A stretch of 64,000 nt of DNA from Streptomyces sp. JH34 (GCF_029428875.1 NZ_JAJSOO010000001.1:6482501-6546500); one strand, 5' to 3'. Counted from the stretch's first letter, positions 26,072-35,023 are shown. Notes: a model not told the origin generated them from the sequence alone. Numbers and translations are program-made.

Positions 26072-26230
26072 TCAGGTGTCGCGGGTGGCGAGCATTCCCA
26101 GAGTGGCCAGCCCGAGGACCACCCAGCCGAACCACAGCCAGCCGTTGCTCCCCAGCGCCACGGTGTACGCCGTCACCGCGACCAGCGCGCCGACGGTCAG
26201 CACTCCCATCGTCTTCGTGGATCCAGGCAT
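26072..26230 (-). CDS. small two-helix membrane protein
   Basis: 52-residue protein with two hydrophobic segments (VLTVGALVAVTAYTVAL and WLWFGWVVLGLATLGML) joined by a short GSNG turn, ending in ATRDT. GAGGAG lies about 10 nt before the ATG at 26230. I do not recognise a family; conservation in Streptomyces would be the test. It lies just downstream of and convergent with the 2H gene. Confidence 0.55.
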   Translation of the reverse strand: MPGSTKTMGVLTVGALVAVTAYTVALGSNGWLWFGWVVLGLATLGMLATRDT

Positions 26231-26297
26231 GAGCGCACGCTCCTCACCCGGCCGCACGGCCGTTCAAGCCATGGTCACCCCTGAGGCGTGCGCACCG

Positions 26298-27248
26298 CTA
26301 CTGTCCGCGCGTCTGCAATGAGGCGAGATAGGCGTTGTACGCCTTCAGCTCCTGGTCGCCGTCGCGGTCGGCGGCCCGGTCGGAGCGCTTGGCCGTCCGC
26401 TGCTCGGAGCGGTACCACTGGAAGACCAGCGCGATCAGCACCAGCACGGACGGGATCTCGCTGAACGCCCAGGCGATGCCGCCGGCCGCGGACTGGTCGC
26501 TCAGGGCGTCGATGCCGAGCGAGGCCGACGGGTTCTCGTACGCCTTCACCATCGGCTGGGTCGCCATCATCAGCGCGATCCCGAAGAACGCGTGGAAGGG
26601 CATCCCCGCGAAGAGCTCCAGCATCCGCATCACGTAACCGGGGCGGTGCGGCCCGGGGTCGACGCCCATGATCGGCCAGAAGAACACCAGGCCGACCGCC
26701 AGGAAGTGCACCATCATCGCGATGTGCCCGGTCTTCGACCCCATCAGGAAGTCGAACAGCGGCGTGAAGTAGAGCCCGTACAGGCTCGCGATGAACAGCG
26801 GGATCGTGAACACCGGATGGGTGATGATCTTCATGTAGCGGCTGTGGAGCAGTTTGAGCAGCAGCTCGCGCGGACCCGTACGGTCCCGCCCCGCCACGGG
26901 CAGTGCCCGCAGCGCCAGCGTCACCGGAGCGCCCAGCAGCAGCAGGATCGGCGACACCATGCTGATCACCATGTGCTGCACCATGTGCACGCTAAACATG
27001 ACCATGCCGTAGTCGTTGAGTCCCGTGCACATCACCAGGGCGATGGACAGCACACCGAGGACGAAGAACACGGTCCGGTTCACCGGCCAGCGGTCGCCAC
27101 GGCCGCGCAGCCGCGCCACCCCGTAGCCGTACAGCAGGAGGGCGACGACGCAGCCGATCAGGAAGAACGGGTCCGCGGAGAACGCGAGCCCGCGCCCCAG
27201 CGTGAACGGCGGCAGATCCATGTTCATGCCGTGCCCGCTGTGATCCAT
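26298..27248 (-). CDS. CtaG-family cytochrome c oxidase assembly protein
   Basis: 316-residue polytopic membrane protein (caa3_CtaG family), about seven hydrophobic segments, linked to copper delivery and assembly of heme-copper oxidases. The His/Met-rich N-terminus MDHSGHGMNM and the HMVQHMVISM stretch in helix 3 are potential copper ligands, as is GHIAMMVH. The C-terminal about 40 residues are charged and cytoplasmic. The pfkA terminator lies upstream, so it has its own promoter. Confidence 0.88.
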   Translation of the reverse strand: MDHSGHGMNMDLPPFTLGRGLAFSADPFFLIGCVVALLLYGYGVARLRGRGDRWPVNRTVFFVLGVLSIALVMCTGLNDYGMVMFSVHMVQHMVISMVSPILLLLGAPVTLALRALPVAGRDRTGPRELLLKLLHSRYMKIITHPVFTIPLFIASLYGLYFTPLFDFLMGSKTGHIAMMVHFLAVGLVFFWPIMGVDPGPHRPGYVMRMLELFAGMPFHAFFGIALMMATQPMVKAYENPSASLGIDALSDQSAAGGIAWAFSEIPSVLVLIALVFQWYRSEQRTAKRSDRAADRDGDQELKAYNAYLASLQTRGQ

Positions 27249-27304
27249 CTGTTCACTCCCGCTGGGGACGTCCCCGTTTCGTGCCGGTTGTCCGGTCCAG
27301 ACTA

Positions 27305-27342
27305 GAACCGCCCCCGGCCGCGGTTGCGGCCGGGGGCGGTTC
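27305..27342 (-). terminator. pfkA terminator
   Basis: Perfect 17-bp stem GAACCGCCCCCGGCCGC (27305-27321) with its complement (27326-27342) and a GGTT tetraloop, 18 nt after the pfkA stop at 27360. Confidence 0.85.
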
Positions 27343-27359
27343 GGGGAGTGTCCTGGAGG

Positions 27360-28385
27360 TCAGAGCACGACCTGCGCCTCGGCGTAACGCTCGGCCGGGA
27401 CCGTCTTCAGGGTCTCCACGGCCTCGGCCAGCGGAACCATCGTGATGTCCGTGCCGCGCAGCGCCGTCATCATGCCGAACTCACCGCGGTGAGCGGCCTC
27501 CACGGCGTGCCAGCCGAACCGGGTCGCCAGGACGCGGTCGTACGCGGTCGGGGTGCCGCCGCGCTGGACGTGGCCCAGGATCACCGGGCGGGCCTCCTTG
27601 CCGAGGCGCTGCTCCAGTTCACCGGAGAGCTGCGTCGCCACACCGGCGAAACGCTCATGACCGTAGATGTCCGTCTTGCCCTGGTTGAACTCCATGGAGC
27701 CCTCCCGGGGCTTGGCGCCCTCCGCCACGACGACGATCGCGAACTTCTTGCCGTCGGAGAAGCGCCGGCCGACGACTTCGGTCAGCTCCCCGATGTCGAA
27801 GGGCCGCTCGGGCACGACGATGGCGTGCGCCCCGGCGGCCATGCCGGAGTGCAGCGCGATCCAGCCGGTGTGCCGTCCCATGACCTCGACGATCAGTACC
27901 CGCTGGTGTGACTCGGCGGTCGTCTTGAGGCGGTCCAGTGCCTCGGTGGCGACACCGACGGCCGTGTCGAAACCGAACGTCACGTCGGTGGAGGCGATGT
28001 CGTTGTCGATGGTCTTCGGCACACCGACGATCGGCAGACCCGCCTCGGAGAGCAGGTTGGCCGCCTTCAGGGTGCCCTCGCCGCCGATCGGGATGATCGC
28101 GTCCAGGCCCAGATCGGCGACGTGGCCCCTGGCGCGCTCCACACCGTCACGCAGATGCGCGGGCTGGACGCGGGAGGAGCCGAGGATCGTGCCGCCGCGG
28201 GCGAGGATGCCCCCGACCGCGTCCAGGTCGAGCTTGCGGTAGTCGCACTCGAGGAGGCCCTTCCACCCGTCGTGGAAGCCGATGACCTCGTCGCCGTGGT
28301 CGACCACCGCGCGGTGCACGACGGAACGGATGACGGCGTTGAGGCCGGGGCAGTCGCCGCCGGAGGTGAGCACACCAATTCGCAT
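27360..28385 (-). CDS. pfkA: 6-phosphofructokinase
   Basis: 341-residue phosphofructokinase, phosphorylating fructose 6-phosphate in glycolysis. TSGGDCPGLNAVIR at the N-terminus, the phosphoryl-donor loop IGGEGT (Gly at the position that is Asp in PPi enzymes, so ATP is expected), the catalytic PKTIDND, and EVMGRHTGWIA. The combination Gly in the first and Lys in the second motif is typical of actinobacterial group III ATP-PFKs. The ATG at 28385 gives full length; the gene is monocistronic, between two strong hairpins. Confidence 0.95.
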   Translation of the reverse strand: MRIGVLTSGGDCPGLNAVIRSVVHRAVVDHGDEVIGFHDGWKGLLECDYRKLDLDAVGGILARGGTILGSSRVQPAHLRDGVERARGHVADLGLDAIIPIGGEGTLKAANLLSEAGLPIVGVPKTIDNDIASTDVTFGFDTAVGVATEALDRLKTTAESHQRVLIVEVMGRHTGWIALHSGMAAGAHAIVVPERPFDIGELTEVVGRRFSDGKKFAIVVVAEGAKPREGSMEFNQGKTDIYGHERFAGVATQLSGELEQRLGKEARPVILGHVQRGGTPTAYDRVLATRFGWHAVEAAHRGEFGMMTALRGTDITMVPLAEAVETLKTVPAERYAEAQVVL

Positions 28386-28526
28386 TGCCCGGGAAACCTT
28401 TGCAACGTGGGCCGACGCCGGACCACGTCGTCCGGTTGGATCCCCGCCACCCTACCGGCGCGGGGTGGCCTGACCGAACCCACTGTCCGACTGCTGGACG
28501 TCCACCGGATGTACACAGGTCGCACG

Positions 28527-28563
28527 CGTGCGGAACCGGCCCCGGGAGGGCCGGTTCCGCACG
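28527..28563 (-). terminator. gatD-murT operon terminator
   Basis: Perfect 16-bp stem CGTGCGGAACCGGCCC (28527-28542) and GGGCCGGTTCCGCACG (28548-28563), loop 5 nt, 7 nt after the gatD stop. Confidence 0.85.
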
Positions 28564-28570
28564 GGGTGCG

Positions 28571-29299
28571 TCAGGCGGGCTGGGTCGCGGCCGCGATCCG
28601 CTCGGCGCGCAGCGCCTCGTACCACCGGTCGTCGTTCGGCGGCAGTGCGTTCACGTCCAGCGCCAGCTTCAGCAGGTGGTCCGCGATCAGCGGGTTGCGG
28701 GCCAGGACCGGCCCGTGCATGTAGGTACCGAACACGGTGTCGTTGTACGCGCCCTCCGTGCCGTCCCCCGTGCCGTTGCCGCGGCCGAGCCGCACCCGGG
28801 CGAACGGACGTGCGGCCGGGCCGAGATGGGTGACGCCCTGGTGGTTCTCGAAGCCGGTCAGGGGCGGCAGCCCCAGGTTGGGATCGATGTCGCCGAGCAC
28901 GTCGCCGACGCACCGGGCGCCCTCGCCCCGGGTGGACACGACGTCGAGCAGCCCCAGACCGGGCTCCCGCTCGCCGAGGTCGTTGATGAACTCGTGGCCG
29001 AGGATCTGGTAGCCCGCGCAGACCGAGAAGATGATCGCGCCGTTCGACGCGGCCCTGCTCAGTCCACCGTCACGGCGCAGCCGCTCCGCCGCGAGCCGCT
29101 GCGGCCGGTCCTCACCGCCGCCGATGAGGTAGATGTCGCCCGACGTCGGGATCGGCTGGTCGCTGCGCACGTCCACGCGCGACACGTCGAGACCGCGCTG
29201 GCGCGCCCGGCGCTCCACCACCAGCGCGTTGCCCTGGTCGCCATAGGTGCTGAGGAGGTCGGGGTAGACCCACACCAGCCGCAGGCTGTTGTTGCTCAT
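28571..29299 (-). CDS. gatD: lipid II isoglutaminyl synthase glutaminase subunit GatD
   Basis: 242-residue class I glutamine amidotransferase (CobB/CobQ-like) supplying ammonia to MurT for amidation of the alpha-carboxylate of D-Glu in lipid II. Nucleophile Cys in FSVCAGYQILG, preceding oxyanion LIGGGEDRPQ, and catalytic His in GTYMHGPVLARNP. The ATG at 29299 (MSNNSLRLVWVYPDLL) gives the expected length. It follows murT by 34 nt in a two-gene operon; modified lipid II affects cross-linking and lysozyme sensitivity. Confidence 0.92.
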   Translation of the reverse strand: MSNNSLRLVWVYPDLLSTYGDQGNALVVERRARQRGLDVSRVDVRSDQPIPTSGDIYLIGGGEDRPQRLAAERLRRDGGLSRAASNGAIIFSVCAGYQILGHEFINDLGEREPGLGLLDVVSTRGEGARCVGDVLGDIDPNLGLPPLTGFENHQGVTHLGPAARPFARVRLGRGNGTGDGTEGAYNDTVFGTYMHGPVLARNPLIADHLLKLALDVNALPPNDDRWYEALRAERIAAATQPA

Positions 29300-29333
29300 G
29301 CTTCGTCCTCTCCGGGGGTTGCCCGCGCGGGGG

Positions 29334-30572
29334 TCAGTTGCCGACACGACGGCGCAGATCCTGGAAGGCGGTGTAGTTGGCGATGACCTCGATGCGACCG
29401 GGCGGCGCCATCTGGACGGCCTCGTCCAGGGTCTCGCACACACGGAAGTCGAGTCCGGCCACCTCGAGCCGGACCGCCAGGTCCAGCTTGCGGTCGCCGA
29501 GCACGAAGATCGGGTGACCGTAGAGCTGGGTGTAGTCGACGTCCCACAGCCACGAGGTGTCCGTGCCGTCGGCGCCACGGGCGTTCACCGAGAGGATGAC
29601 CGGCGTGGGCGGCGGGTCGATCAGGGAGAACGTCTCGAGCCAGCCCGCCGGGTTCTTCGCCAGCAGGAGCCGCAGCTCACGCCCGAGGAAGCTCACGACG
29701 TCGTAGCGGCCGGCCACGGCCTGCACCTGGTACATGCGCTCCAGGGCGACCTGCGGCGGCACGCCGAAGACCGCGGCCACGGCGGCCGAGCTCGTGGCGT
29801 TCGCCTTGTTGGCCCGGCCCGGGAGCTGGAGGTGGATCGGCCACGCGGAACCGTGCGGGTCCAGGACGTAGTCGCCGTTCAGGGCCCAGCTGGGGGCGGG
29901 GCGGCGGAAACCGCACTCCCCGCAGAACCAGTCGTCCCCGGGGCGCTGCATCACACCGCCGCAGGACGGGCAGGACCAGGCGTCGTCCTTCCACGCCTGT
30001 CCCGCCGCCACCCACACCACGTTGGGTGACGAGGAAGCGGCCCAGACGATCAGCGGGTCGTCCGCGTTGGCCACGATCACGGCCTTCGATCCCGAGAGGC
30101 CCTCACGCCACTTCTCGGCCAGCATCCGGGTCTCCGCCGCGCGGTCGAGCTGGTCGCGGGAGAGGTTGAGCAGCGCGATCACCTTCGGCGTCGTGTCGCG
30201 CGCCACGCCGGCGAGGTACTTCTCGTCGACCTCGATCACGCCGTAGCGCGCGTCCGAGCCCCCTGCCAGCGCGGAGGTGATCCCCGCCGGCATGTTCGCC
30301 CCGAGCGCGTTCGACACGACGGGGCCGGCGGCCCTCAACGCCTCGGCGATCAGCCGGGTCGTCGTCGTCTTGCCGTTCGTCGCGGACACGAGGATCACGT
30401 CCAGGTGCTGCGCCAGCCGCCCGAGCAGGTCGGGGTCGAGCTTGAGCGCCACCCGGCCGCCGATCACCGATCCGCTGCCGCGCCCCGCGGCGCGCGACAC
30501 CGCCGCCGCGGCCTTGCCCGCCGTCACGGCGAGCTTGGCCCGCGGCGACAACGGCTCCGTGTTGCCTGCCAT
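29334..30572 (-). CDS. murT: lipid II isoglutaminyl synthase ligase subunit MurT
   Basis: 412-residue Mur-ligase-like subunit that activates lipid II D-Glu with ATP and receives ammonia from GatD. P-loop VSATNGKTTTTR (about 63-74), a four-cysteine zinc ribbon CPSC...CGEC (about 200-225) characteristic of MurT, and a C-terminal DUF1727-type domain starting with the NPAGW motif. First gene of the operon with gatD; divergent from the deformylase gene. Confidence 0.92.
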   Translation of the reverse strand: MAGNTEPLSPRAKLAVTAGKAAAAVSRAAGRGSGSVIGGRVALKLDPDLLGRLAQHLDVILVSATNGKTTTTRLIAEALRAAGPVVSNALGANMPAGITSALAGGSDARYGVIEVDEKYLAGVARDTTPKVIALLNLSRDQLDRAAETRMLAEKWREGLSGSKAVIVANADDPLIVWAASSSPNVVWVAAGQAWKDDAWSCPSCGGVMQRPGDDWFCGECGFRRPAPSWALNGDYVLDPHGSAWPIHLQLPGRANKANATSSAAVAAVFGVPPQVALERMYQVQAVAGRYDVVSFLGRELRLLLAKNPAGWLETFSLIDPPPTPVILSVNARGADGTDTSWLWDVDYTQLYGHPIFVLGDRKLDLAVRLEVAGLDFRVCETLDEAVQMAPPGRIEVIANYTAFQDLRRRVGN

Positions 30573-30686
30573 CGTCCTAGATCCTCCTTGCGTAAGTCCG
30601 TGCCCAGCCTATCGATGTCCGCGGGGCCGACCGCACCTCGGCACCACGGGGAACGTGGAGGTCACGTGCAACGTACGCTTCCGGGC

Positions 30687-31241
30687 ATGCGAAACCGCCC
30701 GATCCCCGGCAGTTCCGGACGCGTTCGTGCCATGAGTCTGTTCGGCGCCCCGGTGCTCCACAGCCCGTGCGACGACGTCACCGACTTCGGCCCGTCCCTC
30801 GCCCGGCTCGTGGAGGACATGTTCGCCACCATGTACGCCGCGAACGGTGTGGGGCTCGCCGCCAACCAGATCGGCGTACCGCTCAGGGTGTTCGTATACG
30901 ACTGTCCGGACGACGACGAGGTCCGGCACCTGGGCCATCTCGTCAACCCGGTCCTGGTCGAGGCGGACGGGGACACCGTACGCGGACCGGAGGGCTGCCT
31001 CTCGCTCCCGGGGCTCGAATCCGGTACCCCGCGCCTGGACCGTGCGGTGGTCGAGGGCCGGACGGTCACGGGCGAACCGGTGCGGATCACCGGCACCGGC
31101 TGGTTCGCCCGCTGTCTGCAGCACGAGTGCGACCATCTCGACGGCCGCGTCTACACCGACCGGCTGACCGGACTGCGCCGCGCCAGGGCGCTGCGCGCGG
31201 CCCGGCGGGCGCCCTGGGGGCGCAGACCCGCCGATGGCTGA
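30687..31241 (+). CDS. def: peptide deformylase
   Basis: 184-residue metal-dependent hydrolase removing formyl groups from nascent N-formyl-Met. All three family motifs are present: GVGLAANQIG, EGCLSLPG and QHECDHLDG (metal Cys plus H-x-x-x-H). I choose the ATG at 30687 (MRNRPIP); MSLFGAPVLHSP begins 15 residues on and is an alternative. Streptomyces usually carry several deformylases; this may be a secondary copy. It ends 8 nt before the convergent TetR gene. Confidence 0.93.
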   Translation: MRNRPIPGSSGRVRAMSLFGAPVLHSPCDDVTDFGPSLARLVEDMFATMYAANGVGLAANQIGVPLRVFVYDCPDDDEVRHLGHLVNPVLVEADGDTVRGPEGCLSLPGLESGTPRLDRAVVEGRTVTGEPVRITGTGWFARCLQHECDHLDGRVYTDRLTGLRRARALRAARRAPWGRRPADG

Positions 31242-31249
31242 CCTGCGCC

Positions 31250-31900
31250 TCAGAACCCCTGGCCGCCCGGCAGGTCGGCCGCCCCGGCCAGCCTGCCCCA
31301 CAGCAGGTCGGCGAGGCTGCGCACCAACTGTTCGCGTGAGCACGGGCGGTCGCCCAGCCACCAGTCTCCGGCCGCGTGCATCATGCCGACGATGCCGTGG
31401 CCCCAGATCCGGGCCATCTGCTCGCTCTCCGGGCCGAGATCGACCCGCTCCACGATCACCTTGCCCAGTTCCTCGCCGAGACGGCGGAGCAGCGGGGCGG
31501 AGTGGCGGCCGACGTCGAAGCCCTGCTCGGGCGACGGTGCGGCGTCGTCCGACGGATGCATCAGGAAGCGGTAGACCTGCGGGCGCGCCTCGATCGCCGC
31601 GAGATAGGTGTCCAGGGTCGCCTCGACCCGTTCGCGGCGCTCGGATGGTGCGTCCAGTGCGGCCCGCAGGGCGCTCAGCAGAGCGTCGGTGTGACGCTTG
31701 GCGAGCGCGCGGTAGAGGCCGCCCTTGTCGCCGAAGTGCCGGTAGAGGATGGGCTTGGTGATCCCGGCCTCCGCGGCGATCGCGTTCATCGACGCCTGCG
31801 GGCCGTCCCTGAGCACCACCCGGTCCGCGGCTTCGAGCAGTTCCCGGCGGCGGCGTTCTGCCGCTGTCCGCTGCCGTGCGGCCCCTCGTGTGGTCTCCAT
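31250..31900 (-). CDS. TetR-family regulator of the adjacent acyl-CoA dehydrogenase
   Basis: 216-residue TetR/AcrR regulator. The N-terminal helix-turn-helix covers about residues 20-66 (AADRVVLRDGPQASMNAIAAEAG...YRHFGDKGGLYRALAKR); the C-terminal ligand domain is helical. It is divergent from an acyl-CoA dehydrogenase, and nested inverted repeats lie in the shared promoter, so it probably represses that gene and itself with an acyl-CoA ligand. The ligand is inferred only from context. Confidence 0.88.
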   Translation of the reverse strand: METTRGAARQRTAAERRRRELLEAADRVVLRDGPQASMNAIAAEAGITKPILYRHFGDKGGLYRALAKRHTDALLSALRAALDAPSERRERVEATLDTYLAAIEARPQVYRFLMHPSDDAAPSPEQGFDVGRHSAPLLRRLGEELGKVIVERVDLGPESEQMARIWGHGIVGMMHAAGDWWLGDRPCSREQLVRSLADLLWGRLAGAADLPGGQGF

Positions 31901-31996
31901 GTCGTTTCTCCCGCCCCACCCGGCTGTCCTGCGATCTCGTCACGCCCGGGCAACGTAACACCCTGGTGGGACACCCGCGGATCCGTCACAGGCCGG

Positions 31997-32044
31997 TTGA
32001 CAGAGGCTACTTACTGGTAACAGACTGTTGTTACCGCTAGTAAC
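31997..32044. promoter_or_regulatory. TetR operator and promoter of the acyl-CoA dehydrogenase
   Basis: Perfect 7-bp inverted repeat GGTAACA-N6-TGTTACC (32016-32035) nested in a wider TTACT...AGTAA pair, with a second palindrome GTTACCGCTAGTAAC (32030-32044). A perfect -35 TTGACA lies at 31997-32002, so occupancy would block the promoter. Confidence 0.7.
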
Positions 32045-32074
32045 GGGTTTATCCGGACGTGCATGGAGGGAACC

Positions 32075-33301
32075 ATGGCCGAGTTCACGCTCGAGCTCAA
32101 CGACGACCAGAAGCAGGTCCGTGACTGGCTGCACGGATTCGCCGCCGAGGTGATCCGGCCGGCCGCTTCGGAGTGGGACGAGCGTGAGGAAACGCCCTGG
32201 CCGGTCATCCAGGAGGCGGCCAAGGTGGGGATCTACTCCCTGGACTTCTACGCCCAGCAGTTCTTCGACCCCACGGGCCTCGGCATCCCCATGGCCATGG
32301 AGGAGCTGTTCTGGGGTGACGCGGGCATCGCCCTGTCGATCGTCGGTACGGGCCTGGCGGCGGTCGGCGTCCTCGCCAACGGCACCGAGGAGCAGATCGG
32401 CACCTGGATCCCCCAGATGTACGGCGACGCCGCCGACGTGAAGGTCGCCGCCTTCTGCTCGTCCGAGCCGGACGCGGGCTCGGACGTCGCCTCGATGCGT
32501 ACCCGCGCGGTCTACGACGAGGCCAAGGACGAGTGGGTGCTCAACGGCACCAAGACCTGGGCGACGAACGGCGGTATCGCCAACGTCCACGTCGTCGTCG
32601 CGGTCGTGGACCCGGAGCTGGGTTCCAAGGGCCACGCCTCCTTCATCGTCCCGCCGTCCACCCCCGGCCTCTCGCAGGGGCAGAAGTTCAAGAAGCACGG
32701 CATCCGCGCCTCGCACACGGCCGAGGTCGTCCTGGAGGACGTGCGCGTGCCCGGGCACTGTCTGCTCGGCGGCAAGGAGAAGCTGGACGAGCGCCTCGCG
32801 CGGGCCCGCGAGCGGGCGAAGTCGGGGGGCGAGCGCGTCAAGAACGCGGCGATGGCCACCTTCGAGGCCTCCCGCCCCGCCGTCGGGGCCATGGCGGTCG
32901 GCACCGCCCGCGCCGCGTACGAGGTCGCGCTCGACTACGCGAAGACCCGCACGCAGTTCGGCCGCCCGATCATCGACAACCAGGGCATCGCCTTCCAGCT
33001 GGCCGACATGCGGACCCAGATCGACGCGGCACGCCTGCTCGTCTGGCGCGCCTCCTGGATGGCGAGCGCCGGCAAGCCGTTCACCGCGGCCGAGGGCTCC
33101 ATGTCGAAGCTCTACGCGAGCGAGACGGCGAAGACGGTCACCGCCCAGGCCGTGCAGATCCTCGGCGGCAACGGGTTCACCCGTGAGTACCCCGTCGAGC
33201 GCATGCACCGGGACGCCGCGATCTACACCATCTTCGAGGGCACGAGCGAGATCCAGCGCCTGGTGATCGCCCGCACCCTGTCGGGGATGCCGATCCGCTA
33301 G
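32075..33301 (+). CDS. acyl-CoA dehydrogenase
   Basis: 408-residue flavoprotein catalysing alpha,beta-dehydrogenation of acyl-CoA thioesters. Visible: FCSSEPDAGSDVAS (FAD/substrate loop), TWATNGG, KMGIRAS-equivalent KKHGIRASHTAEV, RTQFGRPI, QILGGNGFTREYPVER and the catalytic Glu in TIFEGTSEIQR near the C-terminus. I start at the ATG at 32075, 5 nt after GGAGGG, not at the ATG at 32063 that contains this ribosome-binding site. The divergent TetR gene is the likely regulator. Confidence 0.92.
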   Translation: MAEFTLELNDDQKQVRDWLHGFAAEVIRPAASEWDEREETPWPVIQEAAKVGIYSLDFYAQQFFDPTGLGIPMAMEELFWGDAGIALSIVGTGLAAVGVLANGTEEQIGTWIPQMYGDAADVKVAAFCSSEPDAGSDVASMRTRAVYDEAKDEWVLNGTKTWATNGGIANVHVVVAVVDPELGSKGHASFIVPPSTPGLSQGQKFKKHGIRASHTAEVVLEDVRVPGHCLLGGKEKLDERLARARERAKSGGERVKNAAMATFEASRPAVGAMAVGTARAAYEVALDYAKTRTQFGRPIIDNQGIAFQLADMRTQIDAARLLVWRASWMASAGKPFTAAEGSMSKLYASETAKTVTAQAVQILGGNGFTREYPVERMHRDAAIYTIFEGTSEIQRLVIARTLSGMPIR

Positions 33302-33308
33302 TCGCACC

Positions 33309-33341
33309 GGGGGGCCGGACCGCACGCCGGTCCGGCCCCCC
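33309..33341. terminator. bidirectional terminator after the acyl-CoA dehydrogenase
   Basis: Perfect 13-bp stem GGGGGGCCGGACC (33309-33321) with GGTCCGGCCCCCC (33329-33341), loop 7 nt, between converging genes. Confidence 0.8.
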
Positions 33342-33355
33342 GTGCTGTCCGCCCC

Positions 33356-33844
33356 CTACCGCGGCAGCTGCGCCTCGATGGCCGCCACGACCTCGGGCGC
33401 GTCCGGCTCGGTGCGCGGGCGGATCCGTGCGACGGCCTCGCCGGCCGGGGAGATCAGGAACTTCTCGAAGTTCCACTGGACGTCGCCGGCGGCCCCCTCC
33501 GCGTCGCCGAGCTTCGTCAGCTCCGTGTAGAGCGGGTGACGGCCCTCGCCGTTGACGTCGATCTTCTCCAGCAGCGGGAAGCTGACCCCGTACGTCGTCG
33601 AGCAGAACGTCTGGATCTCCTCCGCGGTGCCCGGTTCCTGGCCCGCGAACTGGTTGCACGGCACCCCGAGCACGGTGAACCCGCGGTCCGCGTACTCCTT
33701 CTGGAGCCGCTCCAGCCCCGCGTACTGCGGAGTGAGCCCGCACTTGGAGGCGACGTTCACCAGCAGGACCGCCGAGCCCTCGTAGGCGCCCAGGGTGGTC
33801 GGCTCGCCGGTGAGCGTCCGGAGCGGGATGTCGTGCAGCGTCAT
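33356..33844 (-). CDS. glutathione peroxidase family (thiol peroxidase-like) protein
   Basis: 162-residue GPx-fold peroxidase that reduces peroxides. The active-site Cys lies in NVASKCGLTPQY (about residue 37), Gln in PCNQFAGQEPG (about 72) and Trp in VQWNFEKFL (about 127), the conserved catalytic set with Cys instead of selenocysteine. Actinobacteria lack glutathione, so thioredoxin is the likely reductant. The ATG at 33844 gives standard length. Confidence 0.92.
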   Translation of the reverse strand: MTLHDIPLRTLTGEPTTLGAYEGSAVLLVNVASKCGLTPQYAGLERLQKEYADRGFTVLGVPCNQFAGQEPGTAEEIQTFCSTTYGVSFPLLEKIDVNGEGRHPLYTELTKLGDAEGAAGDVQWNFEKFLISPAGEAVARIRPRTEPDAPEVVAAIEAQLPR

Positions 33845-33888
33845 GGAAGATCTCCTCGGTCGTGTGGCGTCGCCCCCCATTGTGACGG

Positions 33889-34428
33889 TCACTGCCCGGA
33901 GGCTTCGGGGCGGGAGAGCGCCCGGTAGTGGAACGTGGTCGCCCGGAGCGTGCCGTACGGGTCCGCCGCGTAGTCCGGGACGGAGCCGCACGGAGTCCAG
34001 CCCGCCGAGCGGTAGAGGCGTTCGGCGTCGCTCCCCGTCTCGGTGTCCAGGACCAGCAGGGACAGCCCCTCGGCGGCCGCCGACCGTTCGACGGCCGCGA
34101 GCAGGGCGCGGCCGATCCCCCTGCCGCGGGCGGAGGGCCTGACCATGAGCTTGGCGACCTCCGCACGGTGGCGGGCGTTCGGCAGGGCCGTCCTTACCAG
34201 GCCGATCGTTCCCGCCACCTGTCCGTCGTCCCGGGCGATCCAGACCTGTTGGCTCTCCGCGTCGACGGCGGCGGCCCGCTCCCGCCACCAGGTCGCCGCC
34301 ACCGCCCGGTCCAGCGGGGCGAGGAACCCGACGGACGCCCCGCCCTCCACGGCTTCGATCATCAGCGCGGCCAGTTCATCGGCGTACGTGACCAGTTCGG
34401 GGCCGGACACGGGGACGATCTCGGTCAT
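33889..34428 (-). CDS. GNAT-family N-acetyltransferase
   Basis: 179-residue acetyltransferase with the acetyl-CoA motif A KLMVRPSARGRGIGRALL and motif B region LLVLDTETGSDAERLYRSAGW. Substrate unknown. I start at the ATG at 34428 after GGACCCGCTTC; 19 nt upstream lies the stop of the XRE-cupin gene, so they form an operon in which the regulator may control the enzyme. Confidence 0.85.
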   Translation of the reverse strand: MTEIVPVSGPELVTYADELAALMIEAVEGGASVGFLAPLDRAVAATWWRERAAAVDAESQQVWIARDDGQVAGTIGLVRTALPNARHRAEVAKLMVRPSARGRGIGRALLAAVERSAAAEGLSLLVLDTETGSDAERLYRSAGWTPCGSVPDYAADPYGTLRATTFHYRALSRPEASGQ

Positions 34429-34447
34429 GAAGCGGGTCCTTTCACGT

Positions 34448-35023
34448 TCACGGCAGGACAATCGTCAGTGCGTAGCGGACCCGCTGCGGGCCCGGACAGC
34501 GGAAGTGCGACGGACCACGCAGCCGGAAGCGCAGACAGTCGCCCTCGCGCACGGTGTACACCGTTTCGTCGACGGTGATCTCGACCGTGCCCTCGAGTAC
34601 CCAGATGTGCTGCTCCACACCGGGTACCGGCGCGTTCTCGTACGAGATGTCGGCGTCCGCGTCGAGTGTCCCTTCGACGATCTCGGCGCGCAGTCCGGCG
34701 TGCGGCGGTGAGACGGAGCGGCGCACGAACCCGGACCGCTCGTCCCGCCACACCCGCTGCCGGGCGGCGGGCACCAGCTGCGGCGGCTCCGCCTCCACCT
34801 CCATCAGCAGGTGCGACATCGTCAGGCCGTAGACCGCGCACAGTTGTCCGAGCACCGTGGTCGTGGGGCTCAGCTCGCCCCGCTCCAGACGCGACAGGGT
34901 CGAGCGGCTGACGCCCGTGCGGCGGGACAGCTCGTCGAGCGACCAGCCGTGCTCGGTGCGGAGCAGGCCGAGTCGCACCGCGAGCCGGGCGTCGACGGAA
35001 GGCGGGTCACCTGCTTCTCTCAT
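34448..35023 (-). CDS. XRE-cupin transcriptional regulator
   Basis: 191-residue regulator with an N-terminal XRE helix-turn-helix (about 14-70: LGLLRTEHGWSLDELSRRTGVSRSTLSRLERGE) and a C-terminal cupin sensor (EQHIWVLEGTVEITVDE...CLRFRLRGPSHF). The ATG at 35023 lies inside a 13-bp inverted repeat, and the -10-like TACAAT ends only about 8 nt before it, so the transcript may be leaderless and autorepressed. It precedes a GNAT gene in the same operon; the cupin ligand is unknown. Confidence 0.88.
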   Translation of the reverse strand: MREAGDPPSVDARLAVRLGLLRTEHGWSLDELSRRTGVSRSTLSRLERGELSPTTTVLGQLCAVYGLTMSHLLMEVEAEPPQLVPAARQRVWRDERSGFVRRSVSPPHAGLRAEIVEGTLDADADISYENAPVPGVEQHIWVLEGTVEITVDETVYTVREGDCLRFRLRGPSHFRCPGPQRVRYALTIVLP

